Positions 53,444 through 63,904 of a stretch of DNA of 64,000 nt are shown here, piece by piece (position 1 is the stretch's first letter; every line of letters starts with the position of its first letter). The notes under the pieces were generated by a model. It did not search any database and was not told the origin of the DNA. It was given only the letters and a program-made list of their open reading frames with translations. The DNA comes from Asanoa sp040676615 (GTDB lineage Bacteria; Actinomycetota; Actinomycetes; Mycobacteriales; Micromonosporaceae), in assembly GCF_040676615.1 (NCBI RefSeq), contig NZ_JBFAPI010000002.1, positions 558,001 to 622,000 on the forward strand, written 5' to 3'. A program made the translations under genes and the position numbers.

Positions 53444-54355
53444 ATGACTCGCGAATCGCCCCGACCCGCGGCGCTCGAGTGGCGGGTGTTCCGTGGCAGC
53501 GCCGCCGTGGCGGCCGGCCTGCTGTCGGTGCATCAGTTGCGGGCCCGGTGCTGGGCCCGGCTGCGGCACAACGTCTATGCCGACTCCCGGCTGGCCCGCG
53601 ATCACGCGCTGGCCTGCCGGGCGACGCTGGTCCGGGTGCCCATCGGGTCGGTGGTGCTGGCCGGCCCGTCCGCGGCGACCGCGCACGGCCTCCGGACGGT
53701 GGCCGGCCCCGACGACCCGGTTCATCTGATCGTGCTCGGCGACCGGCGCGTGGGCGCTTCGAGCGGCACCGTCCTGCACCGGGTGCCGCTCGACCCGGGC
53801 GACGTGTGCCGGGTCCGCCTGGCCGGCGGCGACGACGAGGTGCCGGTCACCACGCCGGCCCGCACCGCCTGGGACGCGGCGGTGTGGCTGCCGCTGACCG
53901 ACGCGGTGGCGCTCGCCGACGGGTTGCTTTTCCACAAGCTGGTGACGCCCGCGCTTCTGGCCGGGGTCGCGGCCCGGCTGGCCGACCGACCCGGTGGCCG
54001 CCGGGCCGCGCACACCTTGTCGCTGGCCGACGGCAACGCGGCGTCGCGGGCCGAGTCGCTGCTGCGGGTGCGCCTGTTCCTGGCCGGCCTGCCGATGGCC
54101 CGGGCCCGTCCCCCCGTTCTGCCGGTCCGCCCGCCACTGGCCTGGCCCGAATACCGGGTGGCGCTGTGGTGCGCGCCCGACCGCCACGGCGAAGCAGTCA
54201 TGATCAACGATGGCTGGCTGGTGTTACGCACGTCCCCCCGGCGGGAGTTTTCCGAGGTGGTGCGCGAGGTCAGGGCGGCCCTGACCGCTCGCGGATGCCG
54301 AACCAAGCGAAAACAGGATGTCGTGGAGAGCGCTCTCTCCCCTAACATGCGGTGA
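53444..54355 (+). CDS. AbiEi-like winged-helix protein with degenerate DUF559-like C-terminus
   Basis: A 303-residue protein. The N-terminal segment (GSAAVAAGLLSVHQLRARCWARLRHNVYAD) resembles the AbiEi-type winged helix found in many actinobacterial orphan proteins, followed by GPSAATAHGLRTV and VHLIVLGDRR. The C-terminal third resembles the DUF559/Vsr-like nuclease (RAESLLRVRLFLAGLP, WPEYRVAL). However, the usual acidic E-Y-D-G segment is replaced by LWCAPD, so the nuclease is probably inactive. No partner toxin lies beside it. The last 30 bp contain the operator and promoter of the LacI gene. Confidence 0.65.
   Translation: MTRESPRPAALEWRVFRGSAAVAAGLLSVHQLRARCWARLRHNVYADSRLARDHALACRATLVRVPIGSVVLAGPSAATAHGLRTVAGPDDPVHLIVLGDRRVGASSGTVLHRVPLDPGDVCRVRLAGGDDEVPVTTPARTAWDAAVWLPLTDAVALADGLLFHKLVTPALLAGVAARLADRPGGRRAAHTLSLADGNAASRAESLLRVRLFLAGLPMARARPPVLPVRPPLAWPEYRVALWCAPDRHGEAVMINDGWLVLRTSPRREFSEVVREVRAALTARGCRTKRKQDVVESALSPNMR
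54326..54337. promoter_or_regulatory. LacI-type operator at the lacI-like promoter
   Basis: Perfect 12-bp palindrome GAGAGCGCTCTC with the central CG typical of LacI-family operators. It lies 5 bp upstream of the -10 box TAACAT (54343-54348), over the -35 position, and inside the 3' end of the preceding gene. Autoregulation is likely. Confidence 0.7.
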
Positions 54356-55344
54356 TGGAGGCAAAGAAGCCGACACTAGAAGACGTGGGCCGCGCGGCCG
54401 GTGTCTCGCGCGCGACGGCATCCCGCGTGATCTCCGGCGGCCGCAAGGTGTCCGACGACGCCCGCGGCCGCGTCTGGCACGCCGTCGAGTTGCTGGGCTA
54501 TCACCCCGACCTGGCGGCCAGGGCCCTGGCCAAAGGCCACAGCGACGTCATCGACCTGATCGTCATCGACGACGCCGGGGTCATGCTCGGCAGCAACCCC
54601 TACTACAGCCGGGTCATGTCCGGCATCCTGTCGGCGCTGGCCGGCAGCGACACCCAGATGCGCGTCCACGTGATCGAGCAGCCCGACGCCCCACGCCGCC
54701 TCGACGACGTCGCGCGGATCGTCGGCGTCGGCGCGTTGCTGGTCAACGTCTCGCCCCCACTGGCGGCGCGCTTCGCGGCCCGCTGCGACCGGGTGGTCTC
54801 GCTGGGCCTTTCGGCGCAGGGCGTCGCCTCGGTCGAGGCGGAAAACACGGCCGGTGCCCGCTCGGCGGTGGAGCACCTCTACCGCACAGGCCGCCGCAAG
54901 GTGGTCGCGGTCCACGGCAAGCCCGGCAACTCCTGCGCGACGGGCCGCCGCCGCGGCTTCCTGTCGGCGTCGGTCGACGCGGGCCACGAGCCGATCGGCG
55001 CCGAGGGCGGCTTCTGCCTGGAGGCGGGCGTCTCAGGCACACGCCGGTTGCTGGCCGCCCACCCCGATCTGGACGGCATCTTCGCGGCCTGCGACCTGAC
55101 CGCGATGGGCGTCCTGCGGGCGCTGGAGGAAAGCGGGCGCCGAGTCCCGGATGACGTCGCGCTGGTCGGCTTCGACGACAGCTTCCTGGCCTCGGTGGCC
55201 ACGCCGGCCATGACCTCGGTCCGCCAGCCCGTCGAACACATGGCGGCCCTGGCCACGAAGGCATTGCTGGCCAGCGAGGCCGGGCCCAACTGGCACCGGG
55301 TCGAACCGGCGCCGCTGCAGATCCGTCGCAGCTCGGCGGCCTGA
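54355..55344 (+). CDS. LacI-family transcriptional regulator
   Basis: A 329-residue LacI-family repressor. The HTH is PTLEDVGRAAGVSRATASRVISGGRKVSDDARGRV, and the hinge region is LGYHPDLAARALAKG. The periplasmic-binding-protein-like domain has VGALLVNVS, RRKVVAVHG and VALVGFDDSFLASVATPAMTSVRQP. ATG 54355 is preferred to GTG 54352, because TAACAT lies exactly 6 nt before the ATG and no Shine-Dalgarno is present (leaderless). No sugar operon is adjacent; its targets are probably elsewhere. The effector is likely a sugar. Confidence 0.92.
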   Translation: MEAKKPTLEDVGRAAGVSRATASRVISGGRKVSDDARGRVWHAVELLGYHPDLAARALAKGHSDVIDLIVIDDAGVMLGSNPYYSRVMSGILSALAGSDTQMRVHVIEQPDAPRRLDDVARIVGVGALLVNVSPPLAARFAARCDRVVSLGLSAQGVASVEAENTAGARSAVEHLYRTGRRKVVAVHGKPGNSCATGRRRGFLSASVDAGHEPIGAEGGFCLEAGVSGTRRLLAAHPDLDGIFAACDLTAMGVLRALEESGRRVPDDVALVGFDDSFLASVATPAMTSVRQPVEHMAALATKALLASEAGPNWHRVEPAPLQIRRSSAA

Positions 55345-55391
55345 GGAGGGCGGAAGAGTCCGCCGCGCCGAGCGGCACGACCCGCTGGACG

Positions 55392-55528
55392 CACAAACCG
55401 GCCAGCCCGGTGCGACCCGGCCCCACCCACCGAACGCACAAAACCGCCCACCCCGATGCGACCCGGCCCCACCCACCGAACGCACAAAACCGCCCACCCC
55501 GATGCGACCCGGCCCCACCCACCGGACG
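55392..55528. repeat. Three tandem copies of a 45-46 bp GC-rich unit
   Basis: Units at 55392-55436 (45 bp, several substitutions), 55437-55482 and 55483-55528 (46 bp each, nearly identical). Each unit contains GCACAAA at its start and TGCGACCCGGCCCCACCCAC later. The period is not a multiple of 3, so it is not translated as a repeat. It lies in the 391-bp gap between the LacI gene and fumC. Confidence 0.85.
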
Positions 55529-55735
55529 CACTGACTAAGCCGTGTCCTGTCGATCATCGGGTCCGTCGTAGGTCGCGATGACCGGGTACGCCTAGGCGGA
55601 GGCGATGCCGCTCGAAACCAGGCGCATGCCGCCGCGCCAGCGGACCCCGACGCAGCCGGGCAGCGCGGACCCGCGGCGAGCACCTCCGCCGCTCCCGCGG
55701 GCGGGCCGCACGCGCCGGTGGCGGAGCCTCAATCG
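55529..55735. other. Non-coding gap before the fumC end
   Basis: About 200 bp with no coding-like frame. The stretch beginning GTGTCCTGTCGATCATCG near 55544 resembles a terminal sequence of an insertion element, but no transposase remains and no matching partner end is visible. Nothing else supported. Confidence 0.3.
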
Positions 55736-57136
55736 CTAAGGCCGGGTCATCCGCAAAACGTCGAGGAGTGAATCCAGCTCGGCTTCGGTGATCTTGCCGC
55801 TTTCCACGTGGCCGCGGTCGATGACGACGGATCTGATGGAACGGCCGCTGGCCAGCGCTTCCTTGGCGATCGAAGCGGCCTCGTCGTAGCCGAGGTGGCG
55901 GTTGAGTGGGGTGACGATCGACGGGGACCCTTCGGCGTAGGCGCGGGCCACTTCCTCGTTCGCCGCCAGACCGACCACGCACCGGTCCGCCAGCATCCGG
56001 CTGGCCGCGGCCAGGAGACGGATCGACTCCAGGATGTTGCGGGCCATCACCGGGAGCATCACGTTGAGTTCGAAGTCGCCCTGGGAACCCGCGAACGCGA
56101 TCGTCGCGTCGTTGCCGATCACCTGTGCCGCGACCTGCCGCACCGACTCGCAGACGACCGGGTTGACCTTGCCCGGCATGATCGACGAACCCGGCTGAAG
56201 GTCAGGGATCCGCAGCTCACCGAGGCCGGCCCGCGGTCCGGAACCCATCCACCGGATGTCGTTGGCAATCTTGTAGAGCCCGACCGCCACCGTGCGAAGC
56301 TGCCCCGACGCCTCGACCAGGCCGTCGCGGGCACCCTGCGCCTCGAAGTGGTCCTCCGCCTCGGACAGCGGCAACCCGGTCTCGGCCCGCAGCCGCTCGA
56401 TGACCTTCGCGGCGAACCCGGGCGGCGTGTTGACGCCGGTTCCGACGGCGGTGCCACCCAGCGGCAGCGACGCGAGCCGGGGCAGGGTCGACTCCAGGCG
56501 GGCGATGCCGTTGCGCACCTGGGTCGCGTACCCACCGAACTCCTGACCGAGGGTCACCGGCGTGGCGTCCATCAGGTGGGTACGGCCGGCCTTGACCACG
56601 TCGGCGAACTCCACGGCCTTCGCCGACAGCGCGCCGGCGAGGTGGTCGAGCGCCGGAATCAGCCCGTTGACCACGGCCTCGGTGGCGGCGAGGTGGATCG
56701 ACGAGGGGTAGACGTCGTTGCTCGACTGCGACGCGTTGACGTGGTCGTTGGGATGCACGTCGCGCCCGACCTCCCGGGCCGCGAGCGTGGCGATCACCTC
56801 GTTGGCGTTCATGTTCGACGAGGTGCCCGACCCGGTCTGGAACACGTCGATCGGGAACTGGTCGTCGAACCCACCACCGGAGACGTGCGCGGCAGCGACC
56901 TGGATCGCCGTGGCCAGGGCAGCGTCGATCACCCCGAGCTCACCGTTGACCGCGGCCGCGGCCCCCTTGATCTGCGCAAGCGCCCGGATGTTGCCCGGCT
57001 CGATCCCGCGCCCGGAAACGGGGAAGTTCTCCACCGCCCGCTGCGTCTGCGCGCGCCACAACGCCTCGGCCGGCACGCGTACCTCACCCATGGTGTCCCG
57101 CTCGACGCGGAACCCGTTCTCTTCGGCTGCACTCAC
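55736..57136 (-). CDS. fumC: Class II fumarase
   Basis: A 466-residue class II fumarase that hydrates fumarate to malate without iron. The superfamily signature GSSIMPGKVNP is near residue 316. Other conserved segments are FQTGSGTSSNMNANEV, NASQSSNDVYPSSIH, GRTHLMDATPVTLGQEF and GTAVGTGVNTPPGF. GTG 57136 gives the normal family N-terminus (FRVERDTMGEVRVPAEALWRAQTQRA); the upstream frame extension lacks resemblance to fumarases. A second, unrelated class I fumarase lies 1.7 kb away. Confidence 0.97.
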   Translation of the reverse strand: MSAAEENGFRVERDTMGEVRVPAEALWRAQTQRAVENFPVSGRGIEPGNIRALAQIKGAAAAVNGELGVIDAALATAIQVAAAHVSGGGFDDQFPIDVFQTGSGTSSNMNANEVIATLAAREVGRDVHPNDHVNASQSSNDVYPSSIHLAATEAVVNGLIPALDHLAGALSAKAVEFADVVKAGRTHLMDATPVTLGQEFGGYATQVRNGIARLESTLPRLASLPLGGTAVGTGVNTPPGFAAKVIERLRAETGLPLSEAEDHFEAQGARDGLVEASGQLRTVAVGLYKIANDIRWMGSGPRAGLGELRIPDLQPGSSIMPGKVNPVVCESVRQVAAQVIGNDATIAFAGSQGDFELNVMLPVMARNILESIRLLAAASRMLADRCVVGLAANEEVARAYAEGSPSIVTPLNRHLGYDEAASIAKEALASGRSIRSVVIDRGHVESGKITEAELDSLLDVLRMTRP

Positions 57137-57267
57137 CGTTCCATCCTCCCCCTCCGCGACGAGGGACGCAGAGTGATCCACCCCGCTCGGGCCGCCCCTC
57201 CGCACGGGACAACGGTGCATCGCCGCCGCACCTAGAATTTGCGACCACCGATATTCAGGAGGAACGG

Positions 57268-58818
57268 TTGTTCCGTCTTCTGGTCGCCGCGGCGGCCATC
57301 GGCGCAATTCTCATCCCGGCCGGGGCCGCCCAGGCCGCGCCAGCGAATCACCGACCCGCCGTGCCTTCGAGCCTGTCCGTTTCCGGCATCACCTGCGGTG
57401 ACAAGGGCATCTTCATCGGCACACCCACGCCCGAATTCGTCGCCGCCCTCGACGACCCCGATTTCGGCGTCAACCCATACGAAAAGGTCACCGCGACCTT
57501 CGCGCTGTGGCCGGTCGGCCTGCCCGGCCAGCGGGTCGAGTGGCCGGCGACCCCGCTGACCAGCGGCGGCGTCGCCCGGGCGGCCGCGCCGGCGACCCTG
57601 ACCAACGGCGTGCGCTACCGGTTCGAGGTGCGCGCCACCGACGCGGCCGGCGCGAAGTCGCTCTGGTCGCCAGAGTGCGCGTTCACCATCGACACGACCA
57701 CGCCGCACGCGCCCACGGTGACCTCCACCGACTACCCCGCGACCAGCCAGGCCGGTGGCCCCGGCATTCCGGGCAGGTTCACGTTCGCGGTCGCGGGCGC
57801 CGACACCGATGTGGTGGCCTTCCGCTGGTCCGCGGTGGGCGCCGGCCTGACCGAGGTGCCGGTGGGACGCACGGGCAAGGTCACCGTCGAGTTCACCCCG
57901 ACCTTCTACGGCACCAACATCATCACGGTCCAGGCGATCGATCGCACCCTCAATCGCTCCGCCGCGACGACCTACGCGTTCGTCGTACGCAACACCGAGC
58001 CGCGGCTGACCGACCTGACCCCCGACGCCGGCCCGGGCGAGCCGCACACGTTCCGGGTCGTCCCCGGCAGTCTCGGCGGACTCGTCTCCTACGACTACCG
58101 CCTGAACGACGAGCCTGCCCAGACGGTCGCTGCCGCGGCGGACGGCACCGCGACCTTCGTCGTCACGCCCACGGCGCCGGGCCGCAACACCATCTCGGTA
58201 ACCGGTCACACGGCAACCGGCGTTCCCACGGCTGAGGCGTCGGCAGTCGTCTACGTCGTCTACCCGCCCACGACTCCCACGGTCACCTCGCCGGACTTCC
58301 CGGCCGACGGCACCGCGCCGCCCCTGGTCGGCCAGGAAATCACGCTGGTCTTCCACCCGGGCACCCCCGGCGTGACCGAATACGTCTGGTCAACCGACTT
58401 CGGCGCCACCGAGCAGGTCGCACCCGCCGGTCCCGACGGCACGGCCACCGTCCGATACACCCCGCGCGACTTTCCCTTTCTGCCGTTGCAGGTACGCAGC
58501 CGCACAGCCGACGGCAGCGAATCGGAGATAGCCGAGATCGGCTGGGACCTCACCTCGCACGCACCGCAGGTCTCCTCACCGCAATACCCGATGTGGGGCG
58601 TCGGTAGTGGCAGCGGCGAGTTCACCTTCGCACCCGCTCACGAGGGCGTGACGGGCTACGACTACTCCTTCAACGACGGTCCGGTCGAGACCGTCGACGG
58701 AGAGACCTCCACGATCACGTGGACCCCGGAGACGACCGGCTGGGTCATGCTGCGAGTTCACGAGCATGTCGGCGACATCGTTTCCGACGTGACCGAATAC
58801 CAGTTCCGCGTCGAGTGA
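57268..58818 (+). CDS. Secreted Ig-like repeat protein
   Basis: A 516-residue exported protein. The signal peptide is FRLLVAAAAIGAILIPAGAAQA (about residues 2-23). The mature part is built of about five Ig-like or fibronectin-type beta-sandwich repeats of roughly 95 residues, recognisable from linker motifs PTVTSTDYPA, PTVTSPDFPADG and PQVSSPQYPMWG. Related Streptomyces proteins are annotated as exported hypotheticals or parts of cell-surface adhesins. TTG 57268 is supported by a strong AGGAGGAAC ribosome site; TAGAAT at 57233-57238 is the likely -10. No enzymatic domain is present. Confidence 0.85.
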   Translation: MFRLLVAAAAIGAILIPAGAAQAAPANHRPAVPSSLSVSGITCGDKGIFIGTPTPEFVAALDDPDFGVNPYEKVTATFALWPVGLPGQRVEWPATPLTSGGVARAAAPATLTNGVRYRFEVRATDAAGAKSLWSPECAFTIDTTTPHAPTVTSTDYPATSQAGGPGIPGRFTFAVAGADTDVVAFRWSAVGAGLTEVPVGRTGKVTVEFTPTFYGTNIITVQAIDRTLNRSAATTYAFVVRNTEPRLTDLTPDAGPGEPHTFRVVPGSLGGLVSYDYRLNDEPAQTVAAAADGTATFVVTPTAPGRNTISVTGHTATGVPTAEASAVVYVVYPPTTPTVTSPDFPADGTAPPLVGQEITLVFHPGTPGVTEYVWSTDFGATEQVAPAGPDGTATVRYTPRDFPFLPLQVRSRTADGSESEIAEIGWDLTSHAPQVSSPQYPMWGVGSGSGEFTFAPAHEGVTGYDYSFNDGPVETVDGETSTITWTPETTGWVMLRVHEHVGDIVSDVTEYQFRVE

Positions 58819-58854
58819 GAGAAGGTGGTCGGCCGCCGGGCGGCGGCCGACCGC

Positions 58855-60528
<1,674 letters not shown>

Positions 60529-60539
60529 GAGCGGCTAGC

Positions 60540-61961
60540 CTAGCCGGCCTTGCAGACCTCTTGTTTGGGCCCGCCACACTCCGCACCGGGGCCGGGGGTG
60601 CCGGCGGGTGGATTGCCGCCGGCGGGCGGCGGGTTGGGCACCCCGCCGGCGCCCTGGAACGGCAGGTAGGCCAGGTTGCGGCCGCTCACGATGATCAACC
60701 CGGCCGGGCCGACAGCCAGTACGTCGGCGTCGGAGCGCACGTTGACCAGTTCGGCACCCGTGGCCGGGTTGAGCGCGATGATCTTGTCAGGGCGCTCGTC
60801 GACGACCACCACGGCGGGCGCGGTCAGCGCGACCTTGCCGGCCGACGAGACCGGGCGCTGCCATCGGCCGCGGCCACCCAGTTCGGCGCTGCGGATCGAA
60901 GCGGCATCGGCGGTACGCACGACCGCGTAATCGTCGTTGACGCCGAGCAGGTGCTCGCCCGAGGCACCGGTGAACAGGATCCGGCCGTCGTACGCGTCGA
61001 TCACCAACTCGCGGGCGTCGGCCGCGACCCCGACGACCACGTTGCGGCCGCCGGCCGGGTCGTCCCGCTGTGCGCAGCCGCCGTCCTTGGCCGTACGCAT
61101 GTTGATGCCCGCGTTGCGCCACACCTCGCCGCCGGTCGCCGCGTCCGACGCGACGACCGAGAAATAGCAGGTGCCGTCGGCCGAGACGGCCTTGATCCGA
61201 AGCACCCGGCCACCGACCACGACGACCCGTTCGTCGCGGTCAGGTTCGATCTCGCGGACCACCTGGCCCTCGGCGGTGTCGACGACGTACACCCGGTTGT
61301 CGATCGGCAGCCCGACCATCGGCGGCATGAGGTCGGGGCCGCCGGCGTTGTCGTCGATCCGTTTGGTGGTCATCGGCTTGGTGCCGAGGATGTCGGGGTT
61401 GTCGGCGAACAGCACGAAGCCGATGCCCGGGATCTCGACGGTCCACCGCGGCGAGGTGCCCAGCGGGTCCCAGGCCGACAGCGTGCAGTCTTCGGCGCCG
61501 TGGCAGCGCACGTCGAGCATCCCGTTGCGATAGGTCCAGACGGCCCGCGCCTCGGTGTCGCGGCGGCGCACCGAGCCCGACATCGGGTCGACCACCTCGT
61601 AGCCCTTGACCAGCAGTTTGCCGGTGACCACGACGGCGGAGTTGCCCTCACCGGCGACGGCGGCCCAGTCGGCCTTGTGCTCCCAGAGTTGGGCGCCCGA
61701 ACCGAGGCCGCGCGACTCGACCAGGGTGCGCTGCTCGATGATGACCGCGCCGCCGGCGATGGTGGCACTCCGTGGGGTGCCGCCGAGGCGTTGCTGCCAG
61801 AGCGGCGCGGGGGTGGTCAGCGGCTGATCGGTGTTGACCATGGCCCAGACCCGGTCGAGCAGCGGAGTGAGCACGCCGGTGAAATAGCCCACGACGAGGA
61901 GGACCGCGACGAACGCGGCCCAGCATTTCACGCAGGGGCCCTCGCCTTTACCCCTCGCCAC
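60540..61961 (-). CDS. Membrane-anchored PQQ-like propeller protein
   Basis: A 473-residue protein. A membrane helix lies at about residues 13-33 (WAAFVAVLLVVGYFTGVLTPLL), preceded by a C-x-x-C pair (PCVKC). An extracytoplasmic PQQ-like beta-propeller follows, with repeats such as TGKLLVKGYEVVDPMSGSV, LVIDAYDGRILFTG and IIALNPATGAELVNV. The tail is Pro/Gly-rich with two Cys. It resembles the propeller half of the Hsp70 fusion at 46-48.8 kb. No catalytic residues for alcohol dehydrogenases are seen. GTG 61961 follows TATGGT (61973-61968) by 6 nt, so it is probably leaderless. It precedes fumA. Confidence 0.83.
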   Translation of the reverse strand: MARGKGEGPCVKCWAAFVAVLLVVGYFTGVLTPLLDRVWAMVNTDQPLTTPAPLWQQRLGGTPRSATIAGGAVIIEQRTLVESRGLGSGAQLWEHKADWAAVAGEGNSAVVVTGKLLVKGYEVVDPMSGSVRRRDTEARAVWTYRNGMLDVRCHGAEDCTLSAWDPLGTSPRWTVEIPGIGFVLFADNPDILGTKPMTTKRIDDNAGGPDLMPPMVGLPIDNRVYVVDTAEGQVVREIEPDRDERVVVVGGRVLRIKAVSADGTCYFSVVASDAATGGEVWRNAGINMRTAKDGGCAQRDDPAGGRNVVVGVAADARELVIDAYDGRILFTGASGEHLLGVNDDYAVVRTADAASIRSAELGGRGRWQRPVSSAGKVALTAPAVVVVDERPDKIIALNPATGAELVNVRSDADVLAVGPAGLIIVSGRNLAYLPFQGAGGVPNPPPAGGNPPAGTPGPGAECGGPKQEVCKAG

Positions 61962-62033
61962 CCGGGCACCATAACGACACGCCGACGCACGATCCGGGAC
62001 GGCGATAAACCCGTGTCGATGCGATTTGCGAAA

Positions 62034-62579
62034 TTAATCCGCGTCCACGGAGGCCGGCGGAGCCGCCGGGGCCGCGGACCCGGAAGCCGGCGCCGCGGGC
62101 GAGACAGCCGCCGCGACCAAGGGCAGCACCCGGAACGCGATCTGCTCCGTCAACGAGATGATCGTCGAGGCCCGGGAGACCGCACCGTGCGCCACGATCT
62201 GGTCGATCACCCGCTGCAGGTCGGCGTTGGAGCGGGCGACCACGCGGCACATCAGGTCGCCTGACCCGGTGATCGTGTGCGCCTCCAGCACCTCGGGGAT
62301 GCGCGACAGGTGCACCGCTACCGGATCATGCCCCTGCCGCTGCGCGATCTCCAGCGTCACGAACGCGGTCACGCCGTACCCGATGGAAGCTGGTTCGATC
62401 TCCGGCCCGAAGCCGCGGATCACGCCGCGGCTGACCAGCTTGTCGAGGCGCGCCTGGATCGTGCCGCGGGCCACCCGCAGCCGCCGGGAGCATTCGAGGA
62501 CGCCGATCCGGGGCTCCCGGGCGAGCAGGTCGATCAAGGCGGCGTCCAACTCGTCGAGCTGGACAATTTGCGATGTCAT
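62034..62579 (-). CDS. Lrp/AsnC-family regulator
   Basis: A 181-residue Lrp/AsnC protein. The N-terminal HTH shows LDAALIDLLAREPRIGVLECSRRLRVARGTIQARLDKLVSRGVIRG. The C-terminal RAM effector domain shows AFVTLEIAQ, VLEAHTITGSGDLMCRVVARSNADLQRVI and ends in a Pro/Ala-rich tail. ATG 62579 is preferred to an alternative ATG 9 bp upstream. It is divergent from hpd across 118 bp and probably regulates that gene in response to an aromatic amino acid or its catabolite. Confidence 0.9.
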   Translation of the reverse strand: MTSQIVQLDELDAALIDLLAREPRIGVLECSRRLRVARGTIQARLDKLVSRGVIRGFGPEIEPASIGYGVTAFVTLEIAQRQGHDPVAVHLSRIPEVLEAHTITGSGDLMCRVVARSNADLQRVIDQIVAHGAVSRASTIISLTEQIAFRVLPLVAAAVSPAAPASGSAAPAAPPASVDAD

Positions 62580-62697
62580 TTCGCCCATCCCCCGGACGGA
62601 TTGCACAAGCTGCGCAGACAATTCTAGGACAGTTGACCAGCATCTGGGATCCAGGTGACGCTCAGCATAGACGGCAGCCACACGAGGGGAGTCGACG

Positions 62698-63894
62698 ATG
62701 ACTCAGGCGCTCAACGAAACCGACCAGGCCACGGCCGACCGGCTGATCGGCGCGGTCGAGCACGACATCGCCGCCGATCCGTTCCCGGTCAAGGGGCTCG
62801 ACCACATCCTCTTCCTGGTCGGCAACGCCAAGCAGGCAGCGCATTACTACTCCACCGCGTTCGGCATGACCTGCGTCGCCTACCGCGGCCCGGAGCAGGG
62901 CTTCCGGGAGTACGCGGAGTACGTGCTGACCAGCGGCACCGCCCGGTTCGTCTTCCGCGGCGCGGTCAGCCCGCAGGCCGCCGACGCGGCGCACGTCGCC
63001 CGCCACTCCGACGGCGTGGTCGACATCGCCCTCGAGGTGCCCGACGTCGACGCCGCCTTCGCCTACGCGATCCGGCAGGGCGCGAGCGTGCACACGGAGC
63101 CGACCGACGTCACCGACGAGCACGGCACCGTCCGGTTCGCGGCGATCGAGACCTACGGCGACACCCGGCACTCGCTGATCGACCGGTCCCGCTACTCCGG
63201 GCCGTTCCTGCCGGGCTTCGTGGCCCGCGGGCCGATCGTCGACCGCTCCGCCGCCATCGCGGCCGGCGTGCAGCCCAAGCGCTATTTCCAGGCCGTCGAC
63301 CACGTGGTCGGCAACGTCGAACTCGGCAAGATGGACCACTGGGTCGAGTTCTACAAGCGGGTCATGGGCTTCACCAACATGGCCGAGTTCGTCGGCGACG
63401 ACATCGCGACCGACTATTCGGCCCTGATGTCGAAGGTGGTCGCCAACGGCACGCGCAAGGTGAAGTTCCCACTCAACGAGCCGGCGATCGCCCGCAAGAA
63501 GTCGCAGATCGACGAATACCTCGAGTTCTACGACGGCCCGGGCGCGCAGCACATCGCGATCGCGACGAACGACATCCTGGCCAGCGTCGACGCGATGCGG
63601 GCGGCCGGGGTCGAGTTCCTGGATACGCCCGACTCCTACTACGACGACCCGGAGTTGCGGGCCCGGATCGGCACCGTGCGGGTGCCCATCGAGCAGCTCA
63701 AGGATCGCAAGATCCTGGTCGACCGCGACGAGGACGGCTACCTGCTCCAGATCTTCACGAAGCCGGTGCAGGACCGCCCGACGGTCTTCTTCGAGCTCAT
63801 CGAGCGGCACGGATCGCTCGGCTTCGGCAAGGGCAACTTCAAGGCCCTCTTCGAGGCCATCGAGCGGGAACAAGAGGCTCGGGGAAACCTGTAA
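62698..63894 (+). CDS. hpd: 4-hydroxyphenylpyruvate dioxygenase
   Basis: A 398-residue Fe(II) dioxygenase that converts 4-hydroxyphenylpyruvate to homogentisate in tyrosine catabolism. The metal triad is visible: His202 in FQAVDHVV, His285 in GAQHIAIAT and Glu366 in TVFFELIER. Two vicinal oxygen-chelate domains are complete. The N-terminus KGLDHILFLVGNAKQAAHYY is typical of the actinobacterial enzyme. ATG 62698 has a Shine-Dalgarno GAGGGGA. It is divergent from an Lrp-family regulator. Confidence 0.98.
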   Translation: MTQALNETDQATADRLIGAVEHDIAADPFPVKGLDHILFLVGNAKQAAHYYSTAFGMTCVAYRGPEQGFREYAEYVLTSGTARFVFRGAVSPQAADAAHVARHSDGVVDIALEVPDVDAAFAYAIRQGASVHTEPTDVTDEHGTVRFAAIETYGDTRHSLIDRSRYSGPFLPGFVARGPIVDRSAAIAAGVQPKRYFQAVDHVVGNVELGKMDHWVEFYKRVMGFTNMAEFVGDDIATDYSALMSKVVANGTRKVKFPLNEPAIARKKSQIDEYLEFYDGPGAQHIAIATNDILASVDAMRAAGVEFLDTPDSYYDDPELRARIGTVRVPIEQLKDRKILVDRDEDGYLLQIFTKPVQDRPTVFFELIERHGSLGFGKGNFKALFEAIEREQEARGNL

Positions 63895-63904
63895 CACTGT
63901 CCGG

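Noticed and set aside
55392..55528. Possible CRISPR array
   Set aside because: The repeats are contiguous with no unique spacers and no cas gene is near; it is a simple tandem repeat.
55529..55735. Insertion-sequence remnant
   Set aside because: A terminal-repeat-like string is suggestive, but there is no transposase fragment with coding periodicity, no second end and no target duplication.
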